The position numbers and the translations under genes were made by a program. The notes below the pieces were generated by a model that saw nothing but the letters and a program-made list of their open reading frames with translations, searched no databases and was not told where the DNA came from. This document shows, one piece after another, positions 1 to 8,140 of a stretch of 64,000 nt of DNA. The stretch covers positions 620,001-684,000 of the forward strand of contig NZ_RYZK01000002.1 in NCBI RefSeq assembly GCF_003990645.1. Direction: 5' to 3'. How positions within the stretch are numbered: the stretch's first letter is position 1; each line of letters begins with the position of its first letter. This DNA comes from Shimia sediminis. Lineage in GTDB: Bacteria > Pseudomonadota > Alphaproteobacteria > Rhodobacterales > Rhodobacteraceae.

Positions 1-2
1 TT

Positions 3-413
3 GCGGTTGCGCCCGATCAGGAAGGGCTGACGAGCCGTATCTGGCCCGCGCATCTGCCACGTGTCCCGCAGGGGCGCGGTGATCTCGGCGACCGCATGGC
101 ACGCCTGTTTCGCACTCTGCCGCCGGGTCCGGTCTGTATCATCGGTGCCGATATTCCTGGGGTGACGCGCACCCACGTTGCGCGCGCCTTTCACGCTCTT
201 GGCGATCATCAGGCGGTGTTTGGCCCGGCGACGGACGGCGGATACTGGTTGGTGGGCCTGAAGCGCACGTCACCTGTGCCCCCAACGCTGTTCGAAAATG
301 TCCGCTGGTCAAGCAAACATGCCCTGTCCGACAGCATGGCCACGCTCAGAAACCACCGGATTGCCCTGACCGACACGCTTTCCGATGTGGACACCGCAGA
401 GGATCTGCGCTGA
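3..413 (+). CDS. DUF2064 / TIGR04282-type glycosyltransferase-like protein, 3' part
   Basis: The reading frame is open from the left edge, so the N-terminus is missing and only the last ~136 residues are seen. They contain GADIPG followed by a conserved ATDGGYWLVG segment and end in DVDTAEDL, the pattern of the DUF2064 (TIGR04282) family, which has the GT-A nucleotide-sugar transferase fold and resembles CofC and MobA. The substrate of this family is not established, so no reaction is given. The gene stops about 120 bases before RNase R, with two hairpins between them. Family membership is fairly secure; function is unknown. Confidence 0.75.
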   Translation, partial: AVAPDQEGLTSRIWPAHLPRVPQGRGDLGDRMARLFRTLPPGPVCIIGADIPGVTRTHVARAFHALGDHQAVFGPATDGGYWLVGLKRTSPVPPTLFENVRWSSKHALSDSMATLRNHRIALTDTLSDVDTAEDLR

Positions 414-450
414 CCCGCTCTTCATTTCGCCAAAAGTACTCCGGGGTGAA

Positions 451-484
451 TTGGCCCCTTGGGGCCAAGAGGGGCAGCGCCCCT
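451..484. repeat. Two adjacent intergenic hairpins
   Basis: Two perfect inverted repeats stand side by side between the DUF2064 gene and rnr: TTGGCCCC-TTGGGG-CCAA at 451-468, then AGGGGC-AGC-GCCCCT at 470-484. No T-run follows, so a classical intrinsic terminator is not supported. The 13-mer CCCCTGACCCAAA that starts in the second hairpin recurs near 60.0 kb beside another GC-rich hairpin, which suggests a dispersed intergenic repeat family. Confidence 0.55.
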
Positions 485-535
485 GACCCAAACATTCCCG
501 ATGACGTCTCGCGCGCACCATGTTAGGGCGGGGAT

Positions 536-2791
536 ATGCGTATACCCACCAAAGAGGAAATCCTTGAATGGATTTCCGAGAACCCGACCCTCACCGCGAA
601 ACGCGATATCGCCAAGGCCTTTGGCATCAAAGGCGCTGCGCGGATCGATCTCAAGCGAATTCTCAAGGAGCTTGAGGCCGAAGGGCATCTGGAAAAGCGC
701 AAAAAGACCTATCGCGACCCGGACCGGCTGCCGCCGGTCAGCGTGTTGCAGGTTTTGGAGGCGGATAGCGATGGGGATTTGTTTGCGCGCCCGCTGGAGT
801 GGCATGGAGAAGGCGACGCACCCATTGTGCTGGTCATTCTGCGCCCGAGCGACCCGGCCTTGGGCGCCGGAGACCGCATTCTGGGCCGGTTGACCGAGGT
901 GACCGGCGAGACACACCAATACGAGGGCCGGCTGATCCGTCGGATCGGCACCAACCCGCGCCGCGTGCTGGGCGTGTTTCGCAAGACAGCCGAGGGTGGC
1001 CGTATCCTGCCCATCGACAAGGGCGACGGCAAGGAATGGCAGGTTCTGCCTGAGGGTATCAACAACGCCAAGGACGGCGAACTGGTCGAAGCGCAGCAAA
1101 CCGGGCCAAAAGGTCGGCTTGGCCTGCCACGGGCCAAGGTGGTGGAGCGACTGGGAGACCCTTCGGCCCCCAAGGCGGTGTCGCTGATCGCCATCCATCA
1201 ACACGGCATTCCCGATGCCTTTCCGGATGAGGTGATCGCCGGGGCAGATGCGGCCAAACCGGCCCCTCTTGGGGATCGCGAGGACATGCGGGACCTGCCA
1301 TTGGTCACCATCGACCCGGCGGATGCGCGCGACCATGACGATGCCTGTTGGGCCCATGCCGACGACGACCCCAAGAACCAGGGCGGCCATGTGGTCTGGG
1401 TCGCGATTGCAGACGTGGCGCATTACGTGACACCCGGCACCGCACTGGACCGCGAGGCCCGCAGACGCGGCAATTCGAGCTATTTCCCCGACCGTGTGGT
1501 GCCGATGTTGCCGGATCGGTTGTCTGGCGACCTGTGTTCGCTGCACGAAGGTGTGCCACGCGCCTGTATTGCCGTGCGGATGCAGTTGGATTCCTACGGT
1601 CGCAAGATCGGCCATCGGTTTGTCCGGGGCATGATGCGGTCGGTTGCCTCGCTGAACTACGCCGAAGTGCAGGAAGCCCATGACGGTGCCCCGAATGAAA
1701 CCTGCGCGCCCTTGATGCACGAGGTGATCGAGCCGCTTTATGCCGCTTACGAGGCGACCAAGCGGGCGCGGGCCGAACGGCAGCCGCTGGATCTCGACCT
1801 GCCGGAGCGCAAGGTTGAGCTGACGCCCGAGGGCAAGGTGGCCTCGGTCCTGTTCCGGGATCGGTTTGACGCGCACCGGCTGATCGAAGAGTTCATGATC
1901 CTGGCCAATGTCGCCGCTGCCGAAACGCTGATTGCGGCCAAATCTCCGCTGCTGTTCCGGGTGCATGAAGAGCCGAATCCCGAAAAGCTGGACGCTTTGC
2001 GGGAAACGGCGCAAAGTGCCGGGCTGACCCTGGCCAAGGGTCAGGTGCTGAAAACACAGCATCTGAACGCCCTGCTGAATGCAGCAGCCGGAACCGAAGA
2101 TGCGGAGCTGATCAACATCTCGACCCTGCGCAGCATGACACAGGCCTATTACAGCCCCTCGAATTTCGGGCACTTTGGGCTGGCGTTGCAATCTTATGCG
2201 CATTTCACCTCGCCCATTCGTCGTTATGCCGATCTGATCGTGCACCGGGCCCTGATCTCGGCGCATGGCTGGGGCAAGGATGGGCTGTCGCCCGAGGGCG
2301 TCGAAATGCTGGAGAACACGGCGGGGCATATCTCGGACACCGAACGGCGGTCGATGCTGGCTGAACGGGATACGACCGACCGGTACCTGGCCTCGTATCT
2401 CTCGGAACGCGTGGGCAATGAGTTTGCCGGACGGATCAGCGGCATTGCCAAGTTTGGCGTGTTCGTCAAGCTGGACGAAACCGGTGCTGACGGGCTGGTC
2501 CCGATGCGGGATCTGGGGCGCGAGTACTTTCGGTTCAACCACGAGGACAACACGCTGACCGGGTCAGAAACCGGGGTGGTGATCGGGTTGGGTCAACGGG
2601 TGCTGGTGCGGCTGACCGAAGCCGCCCCCGTGACGGGTGGTATTGCGTTGGAACTGTTGGAACTGGAGGACAAGAAACTGCCCTCCGGTTCCGGGCGTCG
2701 GGGGCGGGGCAAGCCGGTCCGACGCAAAGGCGCGCAGGCGAAACGCAAGACTGACAAGGTCAAGCGCAAGGTCGCGCGCCGACGCAAGTAG
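536..2791 (+). CDS. rnr: Ribonuclease R
   Basis: A 751-residue 3'-5' exoribonuclease of the RNB/VacB family that degrades structured RNA in the cytoplasm. It starts with a winged-helix-like region (about residues 1-60), followed by cold-shock/OB domains. The RNB catalytic domain carries the acidic metal-binding motif DPADARDHDD at about 260-269, and an S1 RNA-binding domain lies at about 630-715. The tail is very rich in Lys and Arg (RRGRGKPVRRKGAQ and on), as in RNase R. Length and domain order are normal for the family. A GGGCGGGGAT stretch just before the ATG can serve as ribosome binding site. It ends directly against the convergent GST gene. Confidence 0.95.
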   Translation: MRIPTKEEILEWISENPTLTAKRDIAKAFGIKGAARIDLKRILKELEAEGHLEKRKKTYRDPDRLPPVSVLQVLEADSDGDLFARPLEWHGEGDAPIVLVILRPSDPALGAGDRILGRLTEVTGETHQYEGRLIRRIGTNPRRVLGVFRKTAEGGRILPIDKGDGKEWQVLPEGINNAKDGELVEAQQTGPKGRLGLPRAKVVERLGDPSAPKAVSLIAIHQHGIPDAFPDEVIAGADAAKPAPLGDREDMRDLPLVTIDPADARDHDDACWAHADDDPKNQGGHVVWVAIADVAHYVTPGTALDREARRRGNSSYFPDRVVPMLPDRLSGDLCSLHEGVPRACIAVRMQLDSYGRKIGHRFVRGMMRSVASLNYAEVQEAHDGAPNETCAPLMHEVIEPLYAAYEATKRARAERQPLDLDLPERKVELTPEGKVASVLFRDRFDAHRLIEEFMILANVAAAETLIAAKSPLLFRVHEEPNPEKLDALRETAQSAGLTLAKGQVLKTQHLNALLNAAAGTEDAELINISTLRSMTQAYYSPSNFGHFGLALQSYAHFTSPIRRYADLIVHRALISAHGWGKDGLSPEGVEMLENTAGHISDTERRSMLAERDTTDRYLASYLSERVGNEFAGRISGIAKFGVFVKLDETGADGLVPMRDLGREYFRFNHEDNTLTGSETGVVIGLGQRVLVRLTEAAPVTGGIALELLELEDKKLPSGSGRRGRGKPVRRKGAQAKRKTDKVKRKVARRRK

Positions 2792-3514
2792 CTAGGCGGC
2801 CAGCGCCAGAGTTTGGTCCACGGGGTAGAGCGCGGCGCGACCCCGGTCGACATAGGCCATCAGATCGGGCATGGCACGCACCATGCGCCGAATCCCGGTA
2901 TCAACGGGCAGGCTGCGCAACCCGTCGAGCACCGGCACAATCGCCGCATCAGCCGCCGTGGGAACCGGGCCGAACAGGAACGCCTTGCCATCCAGTTGCA
3001 TCGCGATGGCATCAAGGTCGTATTTCAGGCGCACGCGACGCTCGGTTTCGCTGAACTGCGCGATGCCATGGGCCATCAGCCCGGCGCGGGCCTTTTTGCG
3101 CACCATGTTTGAGACGGGTTTGCGCAGCAGCGCGGGAACGTCGGCAAAGAACTGATCGCGCATGATCTCCCAGCAGGTATCCTTGAGCCAGCGTTCATGC
3201 ACGAGGCCCAATCGCAGGTTTTCCTCGGTCATGCGGATCAAGGCATGCGCCTGGGCGCGGGCACGGGCATCAAGGCCGGGATAGAACTCGGCCCCCTGCC
3301 CTTCGAGCCAGGTCTGGATGATGTAGCTATCCGGGATGAGACGGTCGTTGGTTTTCAGGACGGGCAGTCGGGAAAGCGGCATTTTGGCTGGATTAGTGAC
3401 GAATTTTGGCTGCCATTCACGATTGGCGAGCTGCAGCAGACCCATGACCTTGAGGCAAAACGGGCTGTGGCTGGGGTGGTCGGGACCACCGGGAAACGTG
3501 AGCAAAGTGAGCAT
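2792..3514 (-). CDS. Glutathione S-transferase-like protein (metaxin/FAX type)
   Basis: A 240-residue cytosolic protein with a thioredoxin-like N-terminal half (LTLLTFPGG, then SPFCLKVMGLL, SRLPVLKTNDRLIPDS) and an all-helical C-terminal half ending in a PTAADAAIVPVLDGL segment typical of GST C-domains. The SPFCLK arrangement fits the GST_N_4/metaxin-like group better than classical Tyr- or Ser-type GSTs. The substrate cannot be inferred. It shares its stop with the end of rnr (convergent) and diverges from a WYL-domain regulator 88 bases away, which is therefore its most likely regulator. Confidence 0.8.
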   Translation of the reverse strand: MLTLLTFPGGPDHPSHSPFCLKVMGLLQLANREWQPKFVTNPAKMPLSRLPVLKTNDRLIPDSYIIQTWLEGQGAEFYPGLDARARAQAHALIRMTEENLRLGLVHERWLKDTCWEIMRDQFFADVPALLRKPVSNMVRKKARAGLMAHGIAQFSETERRVRLKYDLDAIAMQLDGKAFLFGPVPTAADAAIVPVLDGLRSLPVDTGIRRMVRAMPDLMAYVDRGRAALYPVDQTLALAA

Positions 3515-3602
3515 TGGAACCTCGGGATTGAATTTGGGACTGTCCTGAAGCTATCCGCAGCTATTGCCAATTTATGTCAGGAGATGTGAGTATGTTGGAA
3601 CC

Positions 3603-4295
3603 ATGTCGAAAACCGCAAGATTGTTCCAACTGATGCAGGTGTTGCGTAGCCTGCCACCCCCCGCCACAGCTGAGCAGCTGGCGGATGAGATGGGTGTGTC
3701 CATGCGCACGATCTATCGCGACGTCGATACCCTGCGCAGCCTGGGGGCGGTCATTGATGGGGCCGCCGGGTTTGGATTTACCCTGATCGAGGATGCCTCA
3801 TTACCACCCCTGGGGTTTGACGAAGAAGAGATCGAAGCACTGGTGGTCGGGCTGCGGGAAGTCATGGCTGTGGGCGATCCGGCCCTGGCGGATGCCGCCA
3901 ACAATGCCATGAGCAAACTGCGCGCGCGGTTGCCGTCAAAACAGGCGCATCGGCTGGAGCATGCGGTGCTGACCGCGGTGCGATTTGCCCGCCCGCCCAT
4001 GCCGGGAATAGATGCCCGCGCCCTGCGCAAGGCGACCTGGGAGGAACGCACGATCCGGTTCGACTATGAGGATGTGAACGGCGCGGCAACGGTGCGCAAC
4101 GTCGATCCCTTGTCCATCGTGTTCATGCAGGCCTCGCACTGTTTGATGGCGTGGTGTCATCTGCGACAGGATTACCGGGTGTTCCGACTGGATCGGATGA
4201 AGAATCTGGAACTGACAACCGAGTCGTTCCGCCCGCGTCGCGTGCCCATGCTGCGGGAATTCAGCGAAAGATTGCGCACGCACAGCAAAGCCTAG
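3603..4295 (+). CDS. YafY-type HTH and WYL-domain transcriptional regulator
   Basis: A 230-residue DNA-binding regulator. The N-terminus is a DeoR-like winged helix (TAEQLADEMGVSMRTIYRDVDTL, about residues 19-41) and the C-terminal half is a WYL ligand-sensing domain (IRFDYEDVNG, then HCLMAWCHLRQDYRVFRLDRM). I chose the ATG at 3603 because it starts the family-typical MSKTARLFQLMQ segment; an upstream in-frame ATG at 3564 would add an atypical extension. It is divergent from the GST gene, the usual arrangement of a YafY-type regulator with its target. The ligand is unknown. Confidence 0.85.
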   Translation: MSKTARLFQLMQVLRSLPPPATAEQLADEMGVSMRTIYRDVDTLRSLGAVIDGAAGFGFTLIEDASLPPLGFDEEEIEALVVGLREVMAVGDPALADAANNAMSKLRARLPSKQAHRLEHAVLTAVRFARPPMPGIDARALRKATWEERTIRFDYEDVNGAATVRNVDPLSIVFMQASHCLMAWCHLRQDYRVFRLDRMKNLELTTESFRPRRVPMLREFSERLRTHSKA

Positions 4296-4316
4296 CCGAT
4301 TGTCGGCTGTCATGAT

Positions 4317-4345
4317 GCGATTGCTTCCTCATTGGAAACAATCGC
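4317..4345. repeat. Hairpin downstream of the WYL regulator
   Basis: GCGATTG (4317-4323) pairs with CAATCGC (4339-4345), and inside it TTCC (4325-4328) pairs with GGAA (4334-4337) around a TCATT loop, with one C/A mismatch. There is no T-run. It could be a weak terminator for the regulator gene or a leader structure for the transglycosylase gene that starts 37 bases later. Confidence 0.4.
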
Positions 4346-4381
4346 GATAGGCTCAACCTCAAAATGATACGAGGCTGAACG

Positions 4382-5764
4382 ATGCAGTGGCGATTCCTGA
4401 CAATGGTGACCTGTGCCTGGGTGTTTGGGCAAATGGCGTCGGCAAACGCGCCGGACAGCTCCCTGCGGCCTGTCGCAAGGCCAACTGCCGAAAACGCAAC
4501 GGTTCAGGTGGCAAGTGCAGCAGGGCTGGGTCACGTGCGGCCGGTTCTGCGCCCCTCGGAAGGTATCAAAACAGTGCCGAGCCCGACGCTGACGGCGGGG
4601 AACCTGGGGTTTCAGCATTGGATCAGCGGGTTTCGGTCGCGCGCCCTGAGTGCCGGAATTCAGGCCAGCGTGTTTGACGCCGCGCTCACCGGTGTGAAGT
4701 ACAACGCCGACGTCATTCAAAAGGACCGCAACCAGTCGGAATTCACCAAGACGATCTGGGATTACCTGGACAGTGCGGCCTCGGACGCGCGGATTCGCAA
4801 CGGCAAGGCGGCGCTGAACACGCATCGCAAAAAGCTGGAGGCCATTGAGCGGCGGTACGGCGTCGACAAAGAGGTTGTCGTGGCGATCTGGGGACTCGAG
4901 AGCGCCTATGGTGGCTATCGCGGGAACACGCCGACCATCGAGGCGCTGGCCACGCTGGCCTATGACGGTCGGCGGGGTGAATTCTTTGAAGAACAGCTGA
5001 TCGCGGCCTTAAAGATTCTGCAGAATGGCGATGTCAGTGCGCGCAATATGACCGGAAGCTGGGCCGGCGCGATGGGACACACGCAGTTTATCCCGACGTC
5101 TTACCTGAACTTTGCGGTGGATTTCACCGGTGACGGCAAGCGCAATATCTGGTCGGACGATCCCTCGGACGCTCTGGCCTCGACGGCGGCCTATCTGGCG
5201 AAATCCGGGTGGCAAAAGGGCAAGCCCTGGGGCGTTGAGGTGCGGTTGCCGAAAGGGTTCGACTATCTGCTCGCCAATCGGGACACCCTGAAGAGGCCTT
5301 CGGATTGGGCCAAACTTGGGATCAAGGATGTGAATGGCCGCGCTGTCCCGAACAACCATGGCAAGGGGTCGATCCTGTTGCCTGCGGGCAGTAACGGGGC
5401 GGCCTTTATGATCTTTAACAACTTTGATGCGATCGAAACCTACAACACCGCAGACGCCTATGTGATTGGTGTGGGGCACCTGGCGGATCGGATTGACGGC
5501 GGCCCGGCGATCAAGGGCACGTGGCCGCGACAGGATCGTGCGCTGACGCTAAAGGAACGCACTGAGCTGCAAAAGAGGCTGACGCGCTCCGGGTTTGATA
5601 CAGTGAAGATCGACGGGAAAATCGGGCCGCTGACCATCAATGCGGTGCGGGATTATCAGGTTGCAAAAGGGATGACGCCGGATGGATATGCGTCTCTGAC
5701 TCTGCTGAAAACGCTTCGGAAAGAGAAACGTGGCAGCGGCGGTGTCGTCAGCGACACAAACTAA
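4382..5764 (+). CDS. Secreted lytic murein transglycosylase, MltB family, with peptidoglycan-binding domain
   Basis: A 460-residue periplasmic enzyme that cleaves the MurNAc-GlcNAc glycan bond, forming 1,6-anhydro-muropeptides. A signal sequence covers about the first 22 residues. The SLT_2/MltB-like domain contains WGLESAYGGYRGNTPTIEALATL, with Glu173 as the likely catalytic acid, and GAMGHTQFIPTSYL further on. The last ~60 residues are a PG_binding_1 module (DGKIGPLTINAVRDYQ). It lacks a lipobox, so it is probably soluble, unlike E. coli MltB. It is monocistronic and ends in a strong terminator. Confidence 0.9.
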   Translation: MQWRFLTMVTCAWVFGQMASANAPDSSLRPVARPTAENATVQVASAAGLGHVRPVLRPSEGIKTVPSPTLTAGNLGFQHWISGFRSRALSAGIQASVFDAALTGVKYNADVIQKDRNQSEFTKTIWDYLDSAASDARIRNGKAALNTHRKKLEAIERRYGVDKEVVVAIWGLESAYGGYRGNTPTIEALATLAYDGRRGEFFEEQLIAALKILQNGDVSARNMTGSWAGAMGHTQFIPTSYLNFAVDFTGDGKRNIWSDDPSDALASTAAYLAKSGWQKGKPWGVEVRLPKGFDYLLANRDTLKRPSDWAKLGIKDVNGRAVPNNHGKGSILLPAGSNGAAFMIFNNFDAIETYNTADAYVIGVGHLADRIDGGPAIKGTWPRQDRALTLKERTELQKRLTRSGFDTVKIDGKIGPLTINAVRDYQVAKGMTPDGYASLTLLKTLRKEKRGSGGVVSDTN

Positions 5765-5792
5765 AAAAGGGGCGCTGGCTGCGCCCCTTTTT
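5764..5792. terminator. Bidirectional Rho-independent terminator
   Basis: GGGGCGC-TGGCT-GCGCCCC forms a 7-bp GC stem with a 5-base loop, flanked by A5 on the left and T5 on the right. It therefore serves both the transglycosylase gene and the convergent aminotransferase gene. Confidence 0.92.
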
Positions 5793-5806
5793 GTTAAGTG
5801 GATGGC

Positions 5807-7195
5807 TTACTTGTAGAGGCCGTCGGCTTTGATTTTCTCCAGCGTCAGGTCCAGCGCGAGGCGGGCCCGTTCAACCAGGGTGTCAATCTCGGCCTTGGTG
5901 ATAACCAGCGGCGGCGAGATGATCATGCGGTCACCAACGTGGCGCATCACCAGATTGTTGGCAAAGCAGAACTCGCGGCAGATATAGCCGATGGTCCCTG
6001 CGTCACCGGCAAAGCTTGCGCGGGTTTCCTTGTTTGGTGTGAGGGCCAATGTGCCCATGAGACCCACCGAGCGTGCCTCGCCCACGAGGGGGTGATCGGC
6101 AAGCGAGCTCCATTTTTCGGCGAGGTAAGGCGCGGTTTCTTCGCGGACCCTGTCCACGATACCCTCTTCTTCGAGGATGCGCAGGTTTTCCAGTGCCACG
6201 GCGGCGGCAACCGGGTGGCCCGAGTAGGTGTAGCCGTGGTTGAATTCGCAGGCGCCAATGACCTCGGCCACTTCATCACAGACAATCGAGCCGCCGATGG
6301 GCGCGTAGCCAGAGCTCAGGCCTTTGGCGATGGTCATGATGTGCGGCTTGATGCCAACGGTTTCAGAGCCAAACCAATTGCCGGTGCGTCCGAAACCACA
6401 GATCACCTCGTCCGCGATCAGAAGGATTTCGTATTTGTCGCAGATGCGCTGGATTTCGGGCCAATAGGTTGCGGGTGGGATGACAACGCCGCCCGCGCCT
6501 TGGATCGGTTCACCGATGAAGGCCGCAACCTTGTCTTCGCCCAGCTCGAGAATCGCCTTTTCCAGCTCTTGAGCCCGCTGGAGACCAAACTCTTCGCGGC
6601 TCATGTCACCGCCTTCGGAGTACCAATGCGGCTGGTCGATGTGGTGCACGTCAGGAATGGGCAGGCCGCCCTGCTCGTGCATCGGGGTCATGCCACCAAG
6701 GCTGGCCCCGGCCATGGTCGACCCGTGGTAGGCGTTTTTGCGGCTGATGATGATCTTTTTCTCGGGCTTGCCTTTTTGCGCCCAATAGGTGCGCACCATG
6801 CGCATGTTGGTGTCGTTGGCCTCGGACCCGGAACCTGCGTAGAACACGTGGTTCAGATCGCCCGGCGCAAGCTCAGCCAGCTTGGCAGACAGGGCAATCG
6901 CGGGGATGTGAGTCGTTTGGAAGAAGGTGTTGTAATAGGGCAGCTCGCGCATCTGACGGGCTGCAACCTCGGCCAGTTCGTCGCGGCCGTAGCCAATGTT
7001 GACGCACCAAAGGCCCGCCATCGCGTCCAGAATTTCTGTGCCTTCCGAGTCGGTCAGCGTGACGCCAGTCGCCCGCGTGATGATACGCGCGCCTTTGGCT
7101 GTCAGGTCATCCTGCGTTGTGAACGGGTGGATGTGGTGCGCCGCATCCAAAGCTTGAAGCTCGGCGGTCGGCATGTGGTTGGTGATCATGTTCAT
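5807..7195 (-). CDS. Class III PLP aminotransferase (putrescine/GABA--pyruvate type)
   Basis: A 462-residue fold-type I, PLP-dependent omega-aminotransferase. It shows the phosphate-binding FYAGSGSEAND segment (about 118-128), the ADEVICGFGRTG motif with the PLP-binding Asp262, and Lys291 in IAKGLSSGYAP as the Schiff-base lysine. Overall it resembles SpuC-like polyamine:pyruvate aminotransferases and GABA transaminases that convert a terminal amine to an aldehyde. Linkage to a polyamine ABC transporter supports a diamine or polyamine as amino donor; the exact substrate is inferred. It is preceded by a GntR-family gene in the same direction with a likely operator between them. Confidence 0.9.
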   Translation of the reverse strand: MNMITNHMPTAELQALDAAHHIHPFTTQDDLTAKGARIITRATGVTLTDSEGTEILDAMAGLWCVNIGYGRDELAEVAARQMRELPYYNTFFQTTHIPAIALSAKLAELAPGDLNHVFYAGSGSEANDTNMRMVRTYWAQKGKPEKKIIISRKNAYHGSTMAGASLGGMTPMHEQGGLPIPDVHHIDQPHWYSEGGDMSREEFGLQRAQELEKAILELGEDKVAAFIGEPIQGAGGVVIPPATYWPEIQRICDKYEILLIADEVICGFGRTGNWFGSETVGIKPHIMTIAKGLSSGYAPIGGSIVCDEVAEVIGACEFNHGYTYSGHPVAAAVALENLRILEEEGIVDRVREETAPYLAEKWSSLADHPLVGEARSVGLMGTLALTPNKETRASFAGDAGTIGYICREFCFANNLVMRHVGDRMIISPPLVITKAEIDTLVERARLALDLTLEKIKADGLYK

Positions 7196-7257
7196 GGCGG
7201 TCCTCGAGAAGGTTTTTGCCCCGCGATTATCGGTGGGCCTGAATTACCGCCAGAATA

Positions 7258-7290
7258 TGATCAAATTTTCAACTGTCAATCTGATCAAAG
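7258..7290. promoter_or_regulatory. Candidate GntR operators before the aminotransferase gene
   Basis: TGATCAAATT at 7258-7267 lies between the regulator and the aminotransferase genes. A second, shorter copy, TGATCAAAG, at 7282-7290 lies in the last codons of the regulator gene. The same 10-mer recurs before potF at 8074. Its core is the palindrome TGATCA, which suits a dimeric FCD-type GntR regulator. Binding is inferred from position and repetition only. Confidence 0.5.
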
Positions 7291-7988
7291 TCGAATTGCC
7301 CGGAATTCATCGCCTGGTACACCTGCTCCATGCCCTGAACAACGTCTTCTTCGATGGCTTTCGCAACCGCATCAACGTCCGAATTCTGAAGCCCTTTCAG
7401 CGCCGCCTTGTGGTGATCCACAAGGTTCTGCGTGCCCATACGACCACACACAACACGCAGAGACGGGCCGTAGCGCAACCAAAGACCATTGGCGATTTCG
7501 GTCAGGATCGGGGCATCGGCCATCCGGTACATTTCAGCATGAAACGCATAGTTTTCCCGAAGATACGCCCCAACATCGCCCTGGAGGATCGCCTGATCCA
7601 GGCGGTTGTCGATTGTGGTCAGAGACTTGAGATCAGCCAGCGTTGCATTGCGAGCCGCCCGCCTGGCCAATTCGGGCTCAAGTGCCCGTCGAGCATAGAT
7701 CATTTGCTCGATACTGGCCGAATCAGGGGTCGGTACGGAAACCCTCCGATTGCCCTGAAATTCCAACGCACCCTCGGACGTCAGGCGGCGAATCGCCTCG
7801 CGAACCGGGGTCATTCCAGCGTTCAATTGGCTGATCAGGCCTTGAATGGTCACTGCCTGGCCCGGAGCAAGCTCTCCAAACAAAATCAATTCGCGCAGCT
7901 CTTGGTAGACCTTTTGGTGAATTGGAATACGCTGAGTGTTTTCATCAGCATAACCCTGATCCGACCCGTTTTTTGCAGTGCCTGTCAT
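7269..7988 (-). CDS. GntR-family transcriptional regulator, FadR/FCD subfamily
   Basis: A 239-residue regulator. A winged helix (VYQELRELILFGELAPGQ, then GMTPVREAIRRLTSEGAL, roughly residues 18-75) is followed by an all-helical FCD effector domain with RRALEPELARRAA and FHAEMYRMADAPIL; the His in FHAEMY is in the position used by FCD proteins for metal or ligand binding. It sits between the aminotransferase gene and the divergent transporter genes, the classical place for a repressor of a catabolic unit. The effector is probably the imported amine or a breakdown product; this is inference. Confidence 0.88.
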   Translation of the reverse strand: MTGTAKNGSDQGYADENTQRIPIHQKVYQELRELILFGELAPGQAVTIQGLISQLNAGMTPVREAIRRLTSEGALEFQGNRRVSVPTPDSASIEQMIYARRALEPELARRAARNATLADLKSLTTIDNRLDQAILQGDVGAYLRENYAFHAEMYRMADAPILTEIANGLWLRYGPSLRVVCGRMGTQNLVDHHKAALKGLQNSDVDAVAKAIEEDVVQGMEQVYQAMNSGQFDFDQIDS

Positions 7989-8072
7989 TTAAGCAAATCT
8001 CGCCCCCTGTGGCGGCCCATGAGCATGAATTCGTATGTTCGTTGCAAAGTTATGTTGCCATATTCGAAAAAC

Positions 8073-8083
8073 TTGATCAAATT
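8073..8083. promoter_or_regulatory. Candidate GntR operator before potF
   Basis: TTGATCAA at 8073-8080 is a perfect 8-bp palindrome, and TGATCAAATT at 8074-8083 is identical to the copy before the aminotransferase gene. It lies about 60 bases upstream of the potF start in the divergent regulator/transporter spacer. Confidence 0.5.
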
Positions 8084-8140
8084 AATAGCACAGATTTTTT
8101 GCCCGGGCGATAAGCCTTGGGCATCCAACGGGAGAAACGA

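Noticed and set aside
422-2542. 706-codon open frame antisense to RNase R
   Set aside because: It is a shadow of the GC-biased rnr codons; the product is rich in His, Arg and Gln without family sequence, while rnr is intact on the other strand.
5798-7630. 610-codon open frame antisense to the aminotransferase and GntR genes
   Set aside because: Shadow frame; both opposite-strand proteins carry full catalytic or DNA-binding motifs.
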